NCBI RefSeq assembly: GCF_002078015.1
Contig: NZ_LWBP01000243.1
Coordinates: 62,001 to 126,000, forward strand
Direction: 5' to 3'
Length of the DNA: 64,000 nucleotides
From: Niastella populi
GTDB lineage: Bacteria > Bacteroidota > Bacteroidia > Chitinophagales > Chitinophagaceae
Shown here piece after piece: positions 35,023 to 43,793 of the stretch (position 1 is its first letter; each line of letters starts with the position of its first letter). The translations under genes and the position numbers were made by a program. Below the pieces are notes generated by a model. It had not been told where the DNA came from. It worked only from the letters and a program-made list of their open reading frames with translations, and made no database searches.

Positions 35023-36342
35023 ATGGTCAACCTTTACCTCAAACCCAATCAACAATTGAATTTTCTGTTTGGCGCTATGCTGGCAATGACATGTATGCTG
35101 GTTTCACCTGTTTCATTACAGGCGCAGGGCCTTGAATTTAAAAATGCTTCATTGAAAGAAGGCGATGACGGCAGGGATGGCGCGGTATACCTGTTTCCCA
35201 ATGTAGCCGATAACGTAAATGGCTATATAAAGATCATTGGCCGTTCACATGCTGCGGTTAAATTATCGTCCATCGATTTAACCAGTACCGGTTTCAGCAA
35301 GGCTTTTCAGCCTCATATCGCTTATAAGAACAGATCGGCAGGTAAAAGCGAGCGTGACTGGTGGATGGAATTCGAGATCTCTTTTCTTTCTGCTATCGAC
35401 AATACGCCGGTAACCATTTCAACTATGGACCTTACAGCGCTTGATATAGACGGTGATGAAAATTATATTAACGAATGGGTGGCGCTGTATGGTTTTCAAT
35501 CGTACACAACTGAATATCGTACATCATTACAGGTAGATGATCTGCTGGAAAGCATTTTGAACGTCTTGACGCTTACCGGTAAAAAGTTTTCCGGCCCGCT
35601 TAAAGATTATTCAGGCATAGATACCAATGCTACCAGGTTGATGACTACCGCTAAATATGTCAATAAGAATAAGTTCAGGGTGCGCGCCGGCGGCCATAGC
35701 GACGGCCGCGACATCGATACTGAACGCATGTATGCCTTCTGGTTCAAATCATTTGCCTACCAGGCGCCTGTGAACAGCCCGTTACCGGTAAAACTGACCG
35801 CCTTCACAGCAAAGAAGAACGGCAATCAGGCATTGTTGAACTGGAGCACAGAAGTTGAGAAAGACGTAAGTCATTTTGTGATCGAGAGAAGCCTGAACGG
35901 GAAAGACTTTACCGATGCCGGTGTTATATTTACTGATGGCAACAACACCGTGAAGAAAGATTATAGCTTTAAAGACGATATAAAGGCCATCACTTCGGGA
36001 CTTGTGTATTACCGCCTGAAGATGGTTGATATGGATGGAAAGTACGAGCAATCGTCGGTACGTATTATCAGGATCGATGATGGTAATCCGGAACAAAGCA
36101 TAACCGTTTATCCCAACCCGGTAGCAAATGAAATAAGGGTAACACTGGCAAACAGCTGGCAGAATAGAACGGTGAACATTCAGATCATAAACGCCGGTGG
36201 GCAAAACATAAAAAGAATAAGCAATAGCGTACCCGGACAAACAGCTACCGTGAACGTGAGCGCGTTGCCGCCGGGATTGTACCTGGTGCAGGTGTCGGAT
36301 GGCAGGGAAACGGCCATTCAGCGATTTGTTAAGGTGAAGTAA
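35023..36342 (+). CDS. Secreted protein with T9SS C-terminal sorting domain
   Basis: A 439-aa protein. Signal peptide with hydrophobic core around residues 15-35, ending SLQAQ. Residues about 40-245 form a beta-rich domain of unknown family with repeated Asp (YLFPNVADNVNGYIKI, ALDIDGDENYINEW). A fibronectin-like segment follows (LPVKLTAFTAKKNGNQALLN, then VIERSLNGKDF). The type A sorting domain starts at IDDGNPEQSITVYPNPVANE and ends in FVKVK. Single gene after the repeat region. Confidence 0.85.
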   Translation: MVNLYLKPNQQLNFLFGAMLAMTCMLVSPVSLQAQGLEFKNASLKEGDDGRDGAVYLFPNVADNVNGYIKIIGRSHAAVKLSSIDLTSTGFSKAFQPHIAYKNRSAGKSERDWWMEFEISFLSAIDNTPVTISTMDLTALDIDGDENYINEWVALYGFQSYTTEYRTSLQVDDLLESILNVLTLTGKKFSGPLKDYSGIDTNATRLMTTAKYVNKNKFRVRAGGHSDGRDIDTERMYAFWFKSFAYQAPVNSPLPVKLTAFTAKKNGNQALLNWSTEVEKDVSHFVIERSLNGKDFTDAGVIFTDGNNTVKKDYSFKDDIKAITSGLVYYRLKMVDMDGKYEQSSVRIIRIDDGNPEQSITVYPNPVANEIRVTLANSWQNRTVNIQIINAGGQNIKRISNSVPGQTATVNVSALPPGLYLVQVSDGRETAIQRFVKVK

Positions 36343-36346
36343 GCAG

Positions 36347-36382
36347 TAAGTTGACAAGTAACAGGTTAACAAGCTGACAAGG
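36347..36382. repeat. Stuttering repeat, GTTGACAAG family
   Basis: AAGTTGACAAGTAACAGGTT and AACAAGCTGACAAGG follow in tandem directly after the T9SS gene. Related tracts lie at 59161-59195 and 62144-62245. Confidence 0.55.
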
Positions 36383-36513
36383 GGCCTCAAAAGGTCAGTA
36401 GCACCTGATTTATAACTTGAAAAGCTATTGATTATCGCTGGTTGTTTTTCAAGTTACATAAAGAACGGGACTTCCCCGGATTGTAAAAGCGCTTTAAAAC
36501 GATTTAAAAGAAG

Positions 36514-36558
36514 AAGTCCGAAAGCGGCGTTCGGTTAAGAGCGCCACTTTCGGACTTT
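36514..36558. terminator. Bidirectional terminator between convergent T9SS genes
   Basis: A stem of about 17 bp with one mismatch: AAGTCCGAAAG...GGCG pairs with CGCC...CTTTCGGACTT. A T-rich tail (TTTTATATTC) follows on the plus strand. Confidence 0.7.
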
Positions 36559-36584
36559 TATATTCTTCAGCCTTCCGGCCTGAA

Positions 36585-38936
36585 TTATTTCTTCAACAGT
36601 TTTTTCTGATAAACCTGTTCAGAACCTGCTTTCACGTCCAGCACATACATGCCTTTTGCGAGGCCTGCAGGAACGCGAATAAGAACTGAATGGCTACCAA
36701 CACTTAATTGTTCGGTAGTTGTATACACCTCTTTACCGAGGATATTGATCAGTCTGATGCGAACCTGTTCAGAAGTTTTTAATCTGATCTGAACGTTGAT
36801 ATCGCGCTCGAACGGATTTGGAGTAGCTTCAACAGTGAGGTCGTTGGCATTGAGCCTGATGATACCTGAATAATTGAAGCTGCCGCCTTTTTGATAAACC
36901 TTCAGGCGATAGTAGCGAACGGGAGCGAAGGTATGCTCGAGGTCAACGAACTGGTAGCTGTTGGCCGTAACGAGGTTAGTGCCTTTGCCGGCTACTTTGC
37001 CACTTGCTTTGAATGCGGTGCCGTTATCAGAGTATTCAACTTCATAATAAGCTACGCTTTCATCGCCGTTCATTGTCCAGTTCAATACAGATTTATTATC
37101 GTTCAGGCTGCCTTTAAATTTCAGGTTGTTCAAAGGCAGTACGCCATCAGAGTAGAAGCAGGTAGGTGTTTGGCCGATATTCGTGGGATCGCTTGAGTTT
37201 ACGAACATTACGTTACCGTCAGCATCGAGCAGGGTAATACGGCTTTGGTTACATACCTGTACGTTAGGCTGGGTTGCAACCCGGAAGGTCACCACAGCAG
37301 CATTAACTGCACCGGGTTTAACGATACCGCCGTCTTCGCCGAGGGTATTTACCAGGCGGCCGCCCGAAACAGCATATGGCATTACACCACCGGCAGCATC
37401 GGCAACCGGTATATTGTTCAATCTGGTTGTACCTGGCAGGTAAGTGGTGCTTGGTGGAATGTAATCGTACATGTACACACCGGCAGCGTTGATGTTACCG
37501 ATATTGGTAACTGTAATTACATATTCAACCGTATCGCCACCATTTACTGTTGGGCTGCCATTTATGTTGTGGTAAGTTTTGTCGGCAATGATAGAACTGG
37601 CCAGTACCGGGAAACCGCAGGAGCTATAGTCACCGGCATGATAAACGTTTGTAGTAGATGCGTTAACCTTTGTGGCTTGCATTGCTCCAAGGTCAATCCG
37701 GTATACGTCGTTATACACCCCGCCGATGTACACCTGGCCTGCAGCATTGATGGCCAGGGCGGCGGTATTTCCCGGCGCGTAAGAACCAACCGTACCCATA
37801 AAGGTGGCTACCTTGGTGGTTGGGTTGATCTTATACATGTTACCGCTGTTGGCGATCATATATAACTTACCTGAGCCATCGGCAAAAAGGTCGCCGCCGC
37901 CATCATTCAGTACGTCCCTGCTTCCATTGGTAGCAGCGTTGATGAGCGGCCCCATGCGGGTAATATGCGGCACATTGGAAGCGTCAACATAGAACTTAAT
38001 AAAGTCCTGGCAATTTGATGTAAGCGCGTAGCAAAAGCCATCAGAACCAAAGCCCATACGGTTTACGTTCCAGTCGTTACCGGTAGTTGTTTCCAGCGGG
38101 TAACCGGTAAATCTGTATACCCTGCCAGCGCTAAAGTTTAGGTCAACGTAACAAAGTGTTGCGGCGCTGCTGCTGGTATTATTTACGAAATAGATTCTAT
38201 TGGTATTTACATCATAAGCGATGGCTGCACTGTTACTAAGCAGATCAACCCCCGAACCGCCGAAGTGGCTAATGGTGGCATCTGTGAACGCGTCACGCTG
38301 AGGCATGGAGGTACCATTATAAACGGTGCCTGTTCCCTGCCCGTTACTGGTATTTACACTTCTTATGTAATTGAAACTGCCGGATGAAGTGTTAGATGGC
38401 GTTACCTGGTAAATAATGTTACAGGCCGACTCCTGGCTCAGGTTGGTTACAACGGTATTGGTAGCCTGAATGGTGGCAACACCGTTTTGGGTGGCATCGA
38501 TGGTAGCGTTGTTAAAGACGCTTCCGCCGTTAGCCGTAACGAGAACACGAAATACGACGGTACAGGATACACCAGGCGCAAGAATACCAACGCCAAAAGT
38601 TGGAGATCTTACATAACTGCCACTGGCCGCAAACGGCATTCTGCCGCTAACGTCAGCAAAAGGCGCACCGTTCATTGTTGTTGAGTTGGGTATATACGAT
38701 ACACCCGCAGGGATGTTATCGTACATCCTGCAGGCAACAAAGTTTTGAGCGGTCATGTTGGTGATATTGATGCGATAAATTAACTCGTCACCAACACCTG
38801 CTGTTGTACCGTCGCCACCAGTTGTGAAGTTTTCCACTGTTTTGGAAAAGATAATGTCCTGTGCCTGCATAACCTCAAAGCCAAATAGCAATAAGGTAAA
38901 AAGCAGGGCTCTCAAAGGGTAGAATTTAAAATTCAT
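36585..38936 (-). CDS. T9SS-exported protein with two DUF11 domains
   Basis: A 783-aa protein with a signal peptide ending VMQAQ. DUF11-type repeats lie at about residues 28-165 (DELIYRINITNMTAQNFVAC) and 450-580 (DTVEYVITVTNIGNINAAGV). Between them, residues about 170-440 have a beta-propeller-like pattern with repeated GxxYAL/GxxYxIxxxG strands. A fibronectin-like piece and a type A sorting domain (VEATPNPFERDI to KKLLKK) complete it. A large cell-surface or released adhesin-like protein. The two DUF11 copies are similar but not recent duplicates. Confidence 0.85.
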   Translation of the reverse strand: MNFKFYPLRALLFTLLLFGFEVMQAQDIIFSKTVENFTTGGDGTTAGVGDELIYRINITNMTAQNFVACRMYDNIPAGVSYIPNSTTMNGAPFADVSGRMPFAASGSYVRSPTFGVGILAPGVSCTVVFRVLVTANGGSVFNNATIDATQNGVATIQATNTVVTNLSQESACNIIYQVTPSNTSSGSFNYIRSVNTSNGQGTGTVYNGTSMPQRDAFTDATISHFGGSGVDLLSNSAAIAYDVNTNRIYFVNNTSSSAATLCYVDLNFSAGRVYRFTGYPLETTTGNDWNVNRMGFGSDGFCYALTSNCQDFIKFYVDASNVPHITRMGPLINAATNGSRDVLNDGGGDLFADGSGKLYMIANSGNMYKINPTTKVATFMGTVGSYAPGNTAALAINAAGQVYIGGVYNDVYRIDLGAMQATKVNASTTNVYHAGDYSSCGFPVLASSIIADKTYHNINGSPTVNGGDTVEYVITVTNIGNINAAGVYMYDYIPPSTTYLPGTTRLNNIPVADAAGGVMPYAVSGGRLVNTLGEDGGIVKPGAVNAAVVTFRVATQPNVQVCNQSRITLLDADGNVMFVNSSDPTNIGQTPTCFYSDGVLPLNNLKFKGSLNDNKSVLNWTMNGDESVAYYEVEYSDNGTAFKASGKVAGKGTNLVTANSYQFVDLEHTFAPVRYYRLKVYQKGGSFNYSGIIRLNANDLTVEATPNPFERDINVQIRLKTSEQVRIRLINILGKEVYTTTEQLSVGSHSVLIRVPAGLAKGMYVLDVKAGSEQVYQKKLLKK

Positions 38937-39699
38937 AGGTTCCGGATTTACACATGAAAGTTTTCTAATTTAATTCAGTCATCATAATTAAGAAACAGGC
39001 CTCGCACTGCTTCATAAATTATAACCTATATGTTTTCTATTTAATTTTCGATACTTATTCGTTTTGTTTCATTTGTTCGCGGTTTTTAAATGTTATCTAT
39101 AGTAATTGTATCAGTTGTTCAGTTTCAGGTCAGTCAATATTTATTATTCAAAGTTTTTATGAACGTTGATTGCTTATGGGTACACATGTGCTGTACCAGA
39201 GAATTATAACCGGGTAAACTTGTAGCAATGATGAAAGGATTATGCGTTGCAGGGGTTTGGGTTAATAAGAAAAAAATTTCCTTTAACCTTTGGGGTTTTT
39301 GCAGGGCAGGGCAGCCTGCTGGGGTCATGCGGCGGCTAAATACACCTAAATGAATAGATGCTATTGAAGGAGTTTTGATCCTTTTCATAGTTTACGGTAC
39401 GGATATAATCAATTAAAGACGAAAGTTGGCACCTTTTCGCCAATCGTACAACGCAAAAGCACGATGGATATTTTACGGGTAAATATGTACCCAATTTTGA
39501 GTGGATGCATTAATATTTATTCAATAGTGAAACAGTTTTTAAATCAACAAGTAACAAATAATGTATTGATTACATTTTATGCAAAAGCGAATTAACTTGT
39601 TGATAAACAATAAGATAATTAATTATAAGCACAAATTCCATTCCTGGGAGAATTGGGGATAAGTTCTGGAAATAATTTGGTTTATACTGTAAACTACTT
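38937..39699. other. AT-rich intergenic region
   Basis: About 760 bp between divergent genes. A minus-strand 84-codon frame at 39134-39388 has no family signature or signal and is likely fortuitous. A plus-strand promoter at its right end is listed separately. Nothing else is seen. Confidence 0.4.
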
Positions 39700-39707
39700 T
39701 ATGTTTG
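39678..39707 (+). promoter_or_regulatory. Promoter of the second TonB receptor gene
   Basis: A TTTGG-like -33 element near 39677-39681 and a -7 box TATGTTTG at about 39700-39707 with a spacer of about 19 bp, as in the Bacteroidota consensus. The ATG follows at 39726. Confidence 0.55.
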
Positions 39708-39725
39708 AAGTACAAATTACAACCA

Positions 39726-41996
39726 ATGCTTCCGATACTTCCACTGCTTGTGTTACTCTTATCCTTCCTGGCAGGTTCGGCCCAAACTGCAGTTTCAGGA
39801 AAAATAAAAGATGGAAAAGGCCGCCCCATACAGGGGGCCAGTATAACCATAAAAGATACCTATGACGGCGCTACCAGCGACTCACTGGGCGCTTTTCAAT
39901 TCAAAACAACCGAAAAGGGCGAACAAACCTTACTGGTAACATCTATAGGTTTCAAACTTCATGAACAAAAGATCATCATCGCCGGTACCGCCCTGCGATT
40001 TGATGTAGTACTGAAGCAGGAACCCAATGAGTTGACCGCCGTTACAATTACCGCCGGTTCTTTTGAAGCCAGCGATACCAAACGTACCACCGTGTTGAGC
40101 CCGATCGATATTGTTACCACCGCCAGCGCTAATGCCGATGTTACCGGCGCCCTTAAAACGTTACCGGGTGCACAGCAGGTAGGGGAGAGTGAAGGATTGT
40201 TTGTTCGCGGCGGTACCGCCCAGGAAACCAAAGTATTTATCGACGGTACCCTGGTGAACAATTTCTTTTTCAGCAGTGTGCCCGATATAGCCCAGCGGGG
40301 CCGGTTTTCTCCTTTTATTTTCAAAGGTACCGTATTCAGCGCGGGCGGTTATTCGGCATTGTATGGCCAGGCGCTTTCTTCCGCCCTTATCCTCGAGTCG
40401 GTCGACCTGCCCGATCAATCCTCTGCCAGCGTAGGCGTATCAACCGTTGCATTAAATGCCGGTTTTCAAAAGCTATCGAAGAAAAAGAACGCCAGTTGGG
40501 GTGTTAATTACAATTATGTGAACCTGATAGCGTCCTTTGCATTGATAAAACAACGTCCCGATAACTTTAAGATCCCTGAGTTTCATAACGCCGACTTTAA
40601 TTTTCGCGTTAAGACTTCCAAAACAGGAATACTGAAGTTTTATGGCTATTTCAATTATAACCGGCTTGGCGTACGCCGTCCCGATATTGATTCAACCATT
40701 CTGAAAAATGCTTTTGATCTTACCAACTTCAACCTGTACGGTAATTTGTCGTGGAAAGAAAAGCTGGGTAAAAAATGGCATTTGTACCTCGGCGCGTCTT
40801 ATAGCACCAATACCGACAAGATTGGGAACGAACTGCAGGACCAGCATAACCAGGTGGTAACGGCCGCCAGTGAACCGTACGATACCAAAAGCTTTCAGGT
40901 AAAGCAATACGGCGACCTGGCTACGATAAAAACAGTACTCGAGCGAAGATTGTATGGTTTAAGCGCCATTCGCTTTGGCGGCGAGTATATGTACTTTACC
41001 GATAAAAATGACTTTACCAATAAGTATACTACCAGTTTTATAAATGAGGCCGACGATCACTTTAAAGCTGCGTTTGCCGAAGCGGATGTTTACATAACCA
41101 ACGACCTGGCAGCTAAAATTGGCGGCCGCTTCGAGCACAGTTCCATAATGGAAAAAACGAACATTGTGCCCCGGGTGTCACTGGCGTATAAAGTAGGCAG
41201 TAAATCACAGGCTTCGCTGGCCTATGGCATCTTTTATCAGAAACCAGAGAAAGATTATTTCCTGCGCGGTTATGCCTTTAATGATCTTTTATATACAAAA
41301 GCCACCCATTACATAGCCAACTACCAGAAGGTAAGCAAAGATTACACATTGCGCATAGAAGGCTTTTATAAAAAGTACGAGCATCTGATAAAAACGTATG
41401 GCAACAATAACAGTGGTATAATAGACAGTATCGGCAATGACGGTTTTGGCGATGCCAAAGGTATTGAACTGTTCTGGCGCGATCGTAAGACCCTGAAGAA
41501 TGTCGATTACTGGATCTCGTATTCTTACCTCGATACAAAAAGAGATTACTTGAATTACCCGTATGCCATTCAACCTAATTTTGCCGCTACCCATACTGCC
41601 AGCCTGGTAGTGAAAAAGTTCGTTACCAAGTTAAAGACGCAGTTCAACGGTTCATATACTTTTGCTACGGGCAGGCCTTATTATAATATACGATATAACA
41701 ACAGCGCCGGTAAGTTCCTGATTGCCGATCAGGGAAAAACCATCGCCTACAACAGCCTTAGCTTTAGCGTTAATTATTTACCTAACATCGGCAATCCAAA
41801 AGCAAAAAGATTTGCGGTATGGGTGTTTTCTGTTAACAATGTTTTAGGCAGCGATCAGATATTTGGTTATAACTATTCTTACAACGGCTTGCGAAAAGAT
41901 CCCATTCTGCCAACTTCCCGGCGGTTCTTCTTTCTGGGATGTTTTCTGAGTTTTGGGGTCGACAGAAGTGATGACGTTATCAACAGCAATTTGTAA
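39726..41996 (+). CDS. TonB-dependent outer-membrane receptor
   Basis: A 756-aa protein from the ATG at 39726, which begins the signal peptide (LPILPLLVLLLSFLAGSAQ). A TTG seven codons earlier overlaps the -7 box. Residues about 22-105 form a carboxypeptidase-regulatory-like domain (GKIKDGKGRPIQGASITIKD). The plug contains GALKTLPGAQQVGESEGLFV. The barrel follows, with a C-terminal segment rich in aromatic strands, though the final residues (SNL) are not the usual aromatic. The ligand is unknown. It heads a same-strand cluster of four genes. Confidence 0.88.
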   Translation: MLPILPLLVLLLSFLAGSAQTAVSGKIKDGKGRPIQGASITIKDTYDGATSDSLGAFQFKTTEKGEQTLLVTSIGFKLHEQKIIIAGTALRFDVVLKQEPNELTAVTITAGSFEASDTKRTTVLSPIDIVTTASANADVTGALKTLPGAQQVGESEGLFVRGGTAQETKVFIDGTLVNNFFFSSVPDIAQRGRFSPFIFKGTVFSAGGYSALYGQALSSALILESVDLPDQSSASVGVSTVALNAGFQKLSKKKNASWGVNYNYVNLIASFALIKQRPDNFKIPEFHNADFNFRVKTSKTGILKFYGYFNYNRLGVRRPDIDSTILKNAFDLTNFNLYGNLSWKEKLGKKWHLYLGASYSTNTDKIGNELQDQHNQVVTAASEPYDTKSFQVKQYGDLATIKTVLERRLYGLSAIRFGGEYMYFTDKNDFTNKYTTSFINEADDHFKAAFAEADVYITNDLAAKIGGRFEHSSIMEKTNIVPRVSLAYKVGSKSQASLAYGIFYQKPEKDYFLRGYAFNDLLYTKATHYIANYQKVSKDYTLRIEGFYKKYEHLIKTYGNNNSGIIDSIGNDGFGDAKGIELFWRDRKTLKNVDYWISYSYLDTKRDYLNYPYAIQPNFAATHTASLVVKKFVTKLKTQFNGSYTFATGRPYYNIRYNNSAGKFLIADQGKTIAYNSLSFSVNYLPNIGNPKAKRFAVWVFSVNNVLGSDQIFGYNYSYNGLRKDPILPTSRRFFFLGCFLSFGVDRSDDVINSNL

Positions 41997-42050
41997 TAAC
42001 AGAACGATAATCACAAATGAAAAAAACGATAAAAACAAAAATCAATCATC

Positions 42051-42689
42051 ATGAAGAAAATGTTTATTGCGGTTCTTTCGGTTGCCATAGCTGCACAGGG
42101 ATTTGGGCAAAGCGAAAAGTTTACAAAGGCAATGACCGCCGCCATCGCTAAATGGGATTCGGCAAAAACCGCTGACGACATGCAGTCGATCTCAGCTACT
42201 TTTGAGCGTATTGCCGATGCTGAAAAAACACAATGGCTGCCCTATTATTATGCTTCGCTCAGCCAGGTAATATATGGTTTTATGAAAAACGATATGGCAA
42301 ACAACGATGCATTTGCCAGTAAAGCGGAAGCCCTGCTTACAAAGGCCGACGGGTTGCAACCGGATAATTCCGAGATCAGTTGTGTAAAGTCAATGATAGC
42401 AACAATGCGCATGCTGGTAAACCCGCAGGCGCGCTGGCAGCAATACGGCGCCACCATTCAAACAGAGCTGGAGAATGCAAAAAAGCAGGACCCTGCCAAT
42501 CCAAGACCTTATTATTTGCAGGGGCAGAACCTGCGCAATACACCCGAGCAGTTCGGCGGCGGCTGCAACAGCGCCAAACCTTTGCTTGAGGAAGCGGTGA
42601 AAAAATTTGAAGCATTTAAACCTGCTTCTGCCATAGCGCCCAGTTGGGGGAAAGCCGAGGCTGAAAAAGTGCTGGCTACCTGTAAATAA
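42051..42689 (+). CDS. Periplasmic protein of unknown function, TPR-like
   Basis: A 212-aa protein with signal peptide KKMFIAVLSVAIAAQGFGQ. The body is helical with pairs resembling TPR repeats (AISATFERIADAEKTQWLPY-like, ASKAEALLTKADGLQPDNSE, DPANPRPYYLQGQNLRNTPE). Two cysteines (SCVKSM, GCNSAK). It starts 54 bp after the TonB receptor stop and is probably co-transcribed. A terminator-like hairpin follows. It may assist the receptor, but no catalytic motif is seen. Confidence 0.75.
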   Translation: MKKMFIAVLSVAIAAQGFGQSEKFTKAMTAAIAKWDSAKTADDMQSISATFERIADAEKTQWLPYYYASLSQVIYGFMKNDMANNDAFASKAEALLTKADGLQPDNSEISCVKSMIATMRMLVNPQARWQQYGATIQTELENAKKQDPANPRPYYLQGQNLRNTPEQFGGGCNSAKPLLEEAVKKFEAFKPASAIAPSWGKAEAEKVLATCK

Positions 42690-42691
42690 GC

Positions 42692-42733
42692 AAAATGGTT
42701 CACACATCGATGCAACGGTGTGTGAACCATTTT
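42692..42733 (+). terminator. Hairpin after the TPR-like gene
   Basis: Perfect 15-bp arms (AAAATGGTTCACACA at 42692-42706, complement at 42719-42733) followed by CTTCT. Confidence 0.65.
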
Positions 42734-42797
42734 CTTCTATATAAACGCAGCGGCAACAGTTTTCGCCGCGCGAACATTTAACCAAGGTTCCTGTTAT

Positions 42798-43394
42798 ATG
42801 GAAAAAGAAACAAGTTTTTCGCACGCTGAAAGTTTAGCTCTTATTGAGTCTATGATCAACCGGGCTACCAACCGTTTTAATGAGGACGGTTTTTTGTATT
42901 TATTATGGGGCTGGGTGGTATTTCTTTGCAGCGTAAGCGAGTTTATTTTACTACAGGTACATTTCAAACAGCATTATCTGGTATGGTCGCTTACGTGGGT
43001 GGCGGTTATCTTTCAGATCTTCTTTCTGCGTAAAAAGCGGCGAAAACAAACCGTGCGAACCTATACCGATGATATTGTGAAATATGTATGGTTAACCTTT
43101 GTCATCATCATGTTCCTGATGGCGGTGGTCATTGGCTACATTCAGGGAAAGGAGTATTATAAGCTCATCGATCCGTTGTTCCTGGCTATATATGGTATGC
43201 CCACATTTTTGTCGGGCGTAATTTTGCGTTTTAAACCGTTGATGGCAGGCGGCATAGGTTGCTGGTTCCTGAGTGTTCTATGTACTATAATACCACTGGA
43301 ATACCAGTTGTTGCTGGTGTCGGCGGCTATGATAATCGCATGGATCATTCCCGGATATTTATTACGGATGAAATTCAGAAAAGCGAACAATTAG
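42798..43394 (+). CDS. Integral membrane protein, unknown function
   Basis: A 198-aa protein with a short cytoplasmic N-terminus (residues 1-27, helical), then about six hydrophobic helices in pairs: YLLWGWVVFLCSVSEFILL, YLVWSLTWVAVIFQIFFL, WLTFVIIMFLMAVVIGYI, and three later. A basic loop KKRRKQ lies between helices 2 and 3. I do not recognise a transporter family. In Bacteroidota such genes are often found beside a small winged-helix regulator, as here 54 bp downstream. Confidence 0.75.
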   Translation: MEKETSFSHAESLALIESMINRATNRFNEDGFLYLLWGWVVFLCSVSEFILLQVHFKQHYLVWSLTWVAVIFQIFFLRKKRRKQTVRTYTDDIVKYVWLTFVIIMFLMAVVIGYIQGKEYYKLIDPLFLAIYGMPTFLSGVILRFKPLMAGGIGCWFLSVLCTIIPLEYQLLLVSAAMIIAWIIPGYLLRMKFRKANN

Positions 43395-43448
43395 CGGCAC
43401 TGACCGTGTTAATATAAAGGCATCAATTAAAGGTTGAAAGGGATTGCA

Positions 43449-43745
43449 ATGGAGTTTAAAGATCTGGATCCGATATTACATTCCCAACTGCGGCTGGCGG
43501 TTGTTTCGCTTCTCATTAGTGTGAAGGAGGCAGAGTTTACTTTTATTCGTGAAAAGACCAATGCAACGGCCGGTAATTTAAGCGTGCAGATAAACAAACT
43601 GAAAGAGGTTGGATATATTGAGGTTGTGAAACAGTTTAAAGATAATTATCCGCAAACCATGTGTAAAATAACCCCGGCGGGTGTTGCCGCGTTTGATGAG
43701 TATGTAAAGAATTTACAAACCTACCTCGGGGTAAAAATAAAATAA
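43449..43745 (+). CDS. Small winged-helix transcriptional regulator
   Basis: A 98-aa DNA-binding protein from the ATG at 43449; the TTG five codons earlier is less likely. A winged helix spans nearly the whole chain: VVSLLISVKEAEFTFIREKT, recognition helix AGNLSVQINKLKEVGYIEVV, a wing with a DNYPQTMCKITPAG strand pair, then a dimerisation helix. It resembles the MarR/ArsR-type HTH family PF13601. It probably controls the adjoining membrane protein gene, with which it forms an operon. Confidence 0.85.
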   Translation: MEFKDLDPILHSQLRLAVVSLLISVKEAEFTFIREKTNATAGNLSVQINKLKEVGYIEVVKQFKDNYPQTMCKITPAGVAAFDEYVKNLQTYLGVKIK

Positions 43746-43773
43746 CCCCCACCTTTTTGCAAAAGCAGGGGTT
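43744..43773. terminator. Terminator between convergent genes
   Basis: AACCCC / GGGGTT outer arms and CTTTT / AAAAG inner arms. A T-rich tail follows on the minus strand (ATTTTATTTTT). Confidence 0.6.
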
Positions 43774-43793
43774 GCTTACCTGTGAAACCAAAT

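Noticed and set aside
39134-39388. 84-codon minus-strand ORF
   Set aside because: No recognisable motif, odd composition, AT-rich noncoding surroundings.
39590-39640. TTAAC/ATAAA/GATAA series upstream of the second TonB receptor
   Set aside because: The step is near 11 bp but the 5-mers are weak, the DNA is very AT-rich and no -7 box lies 10 bp further.
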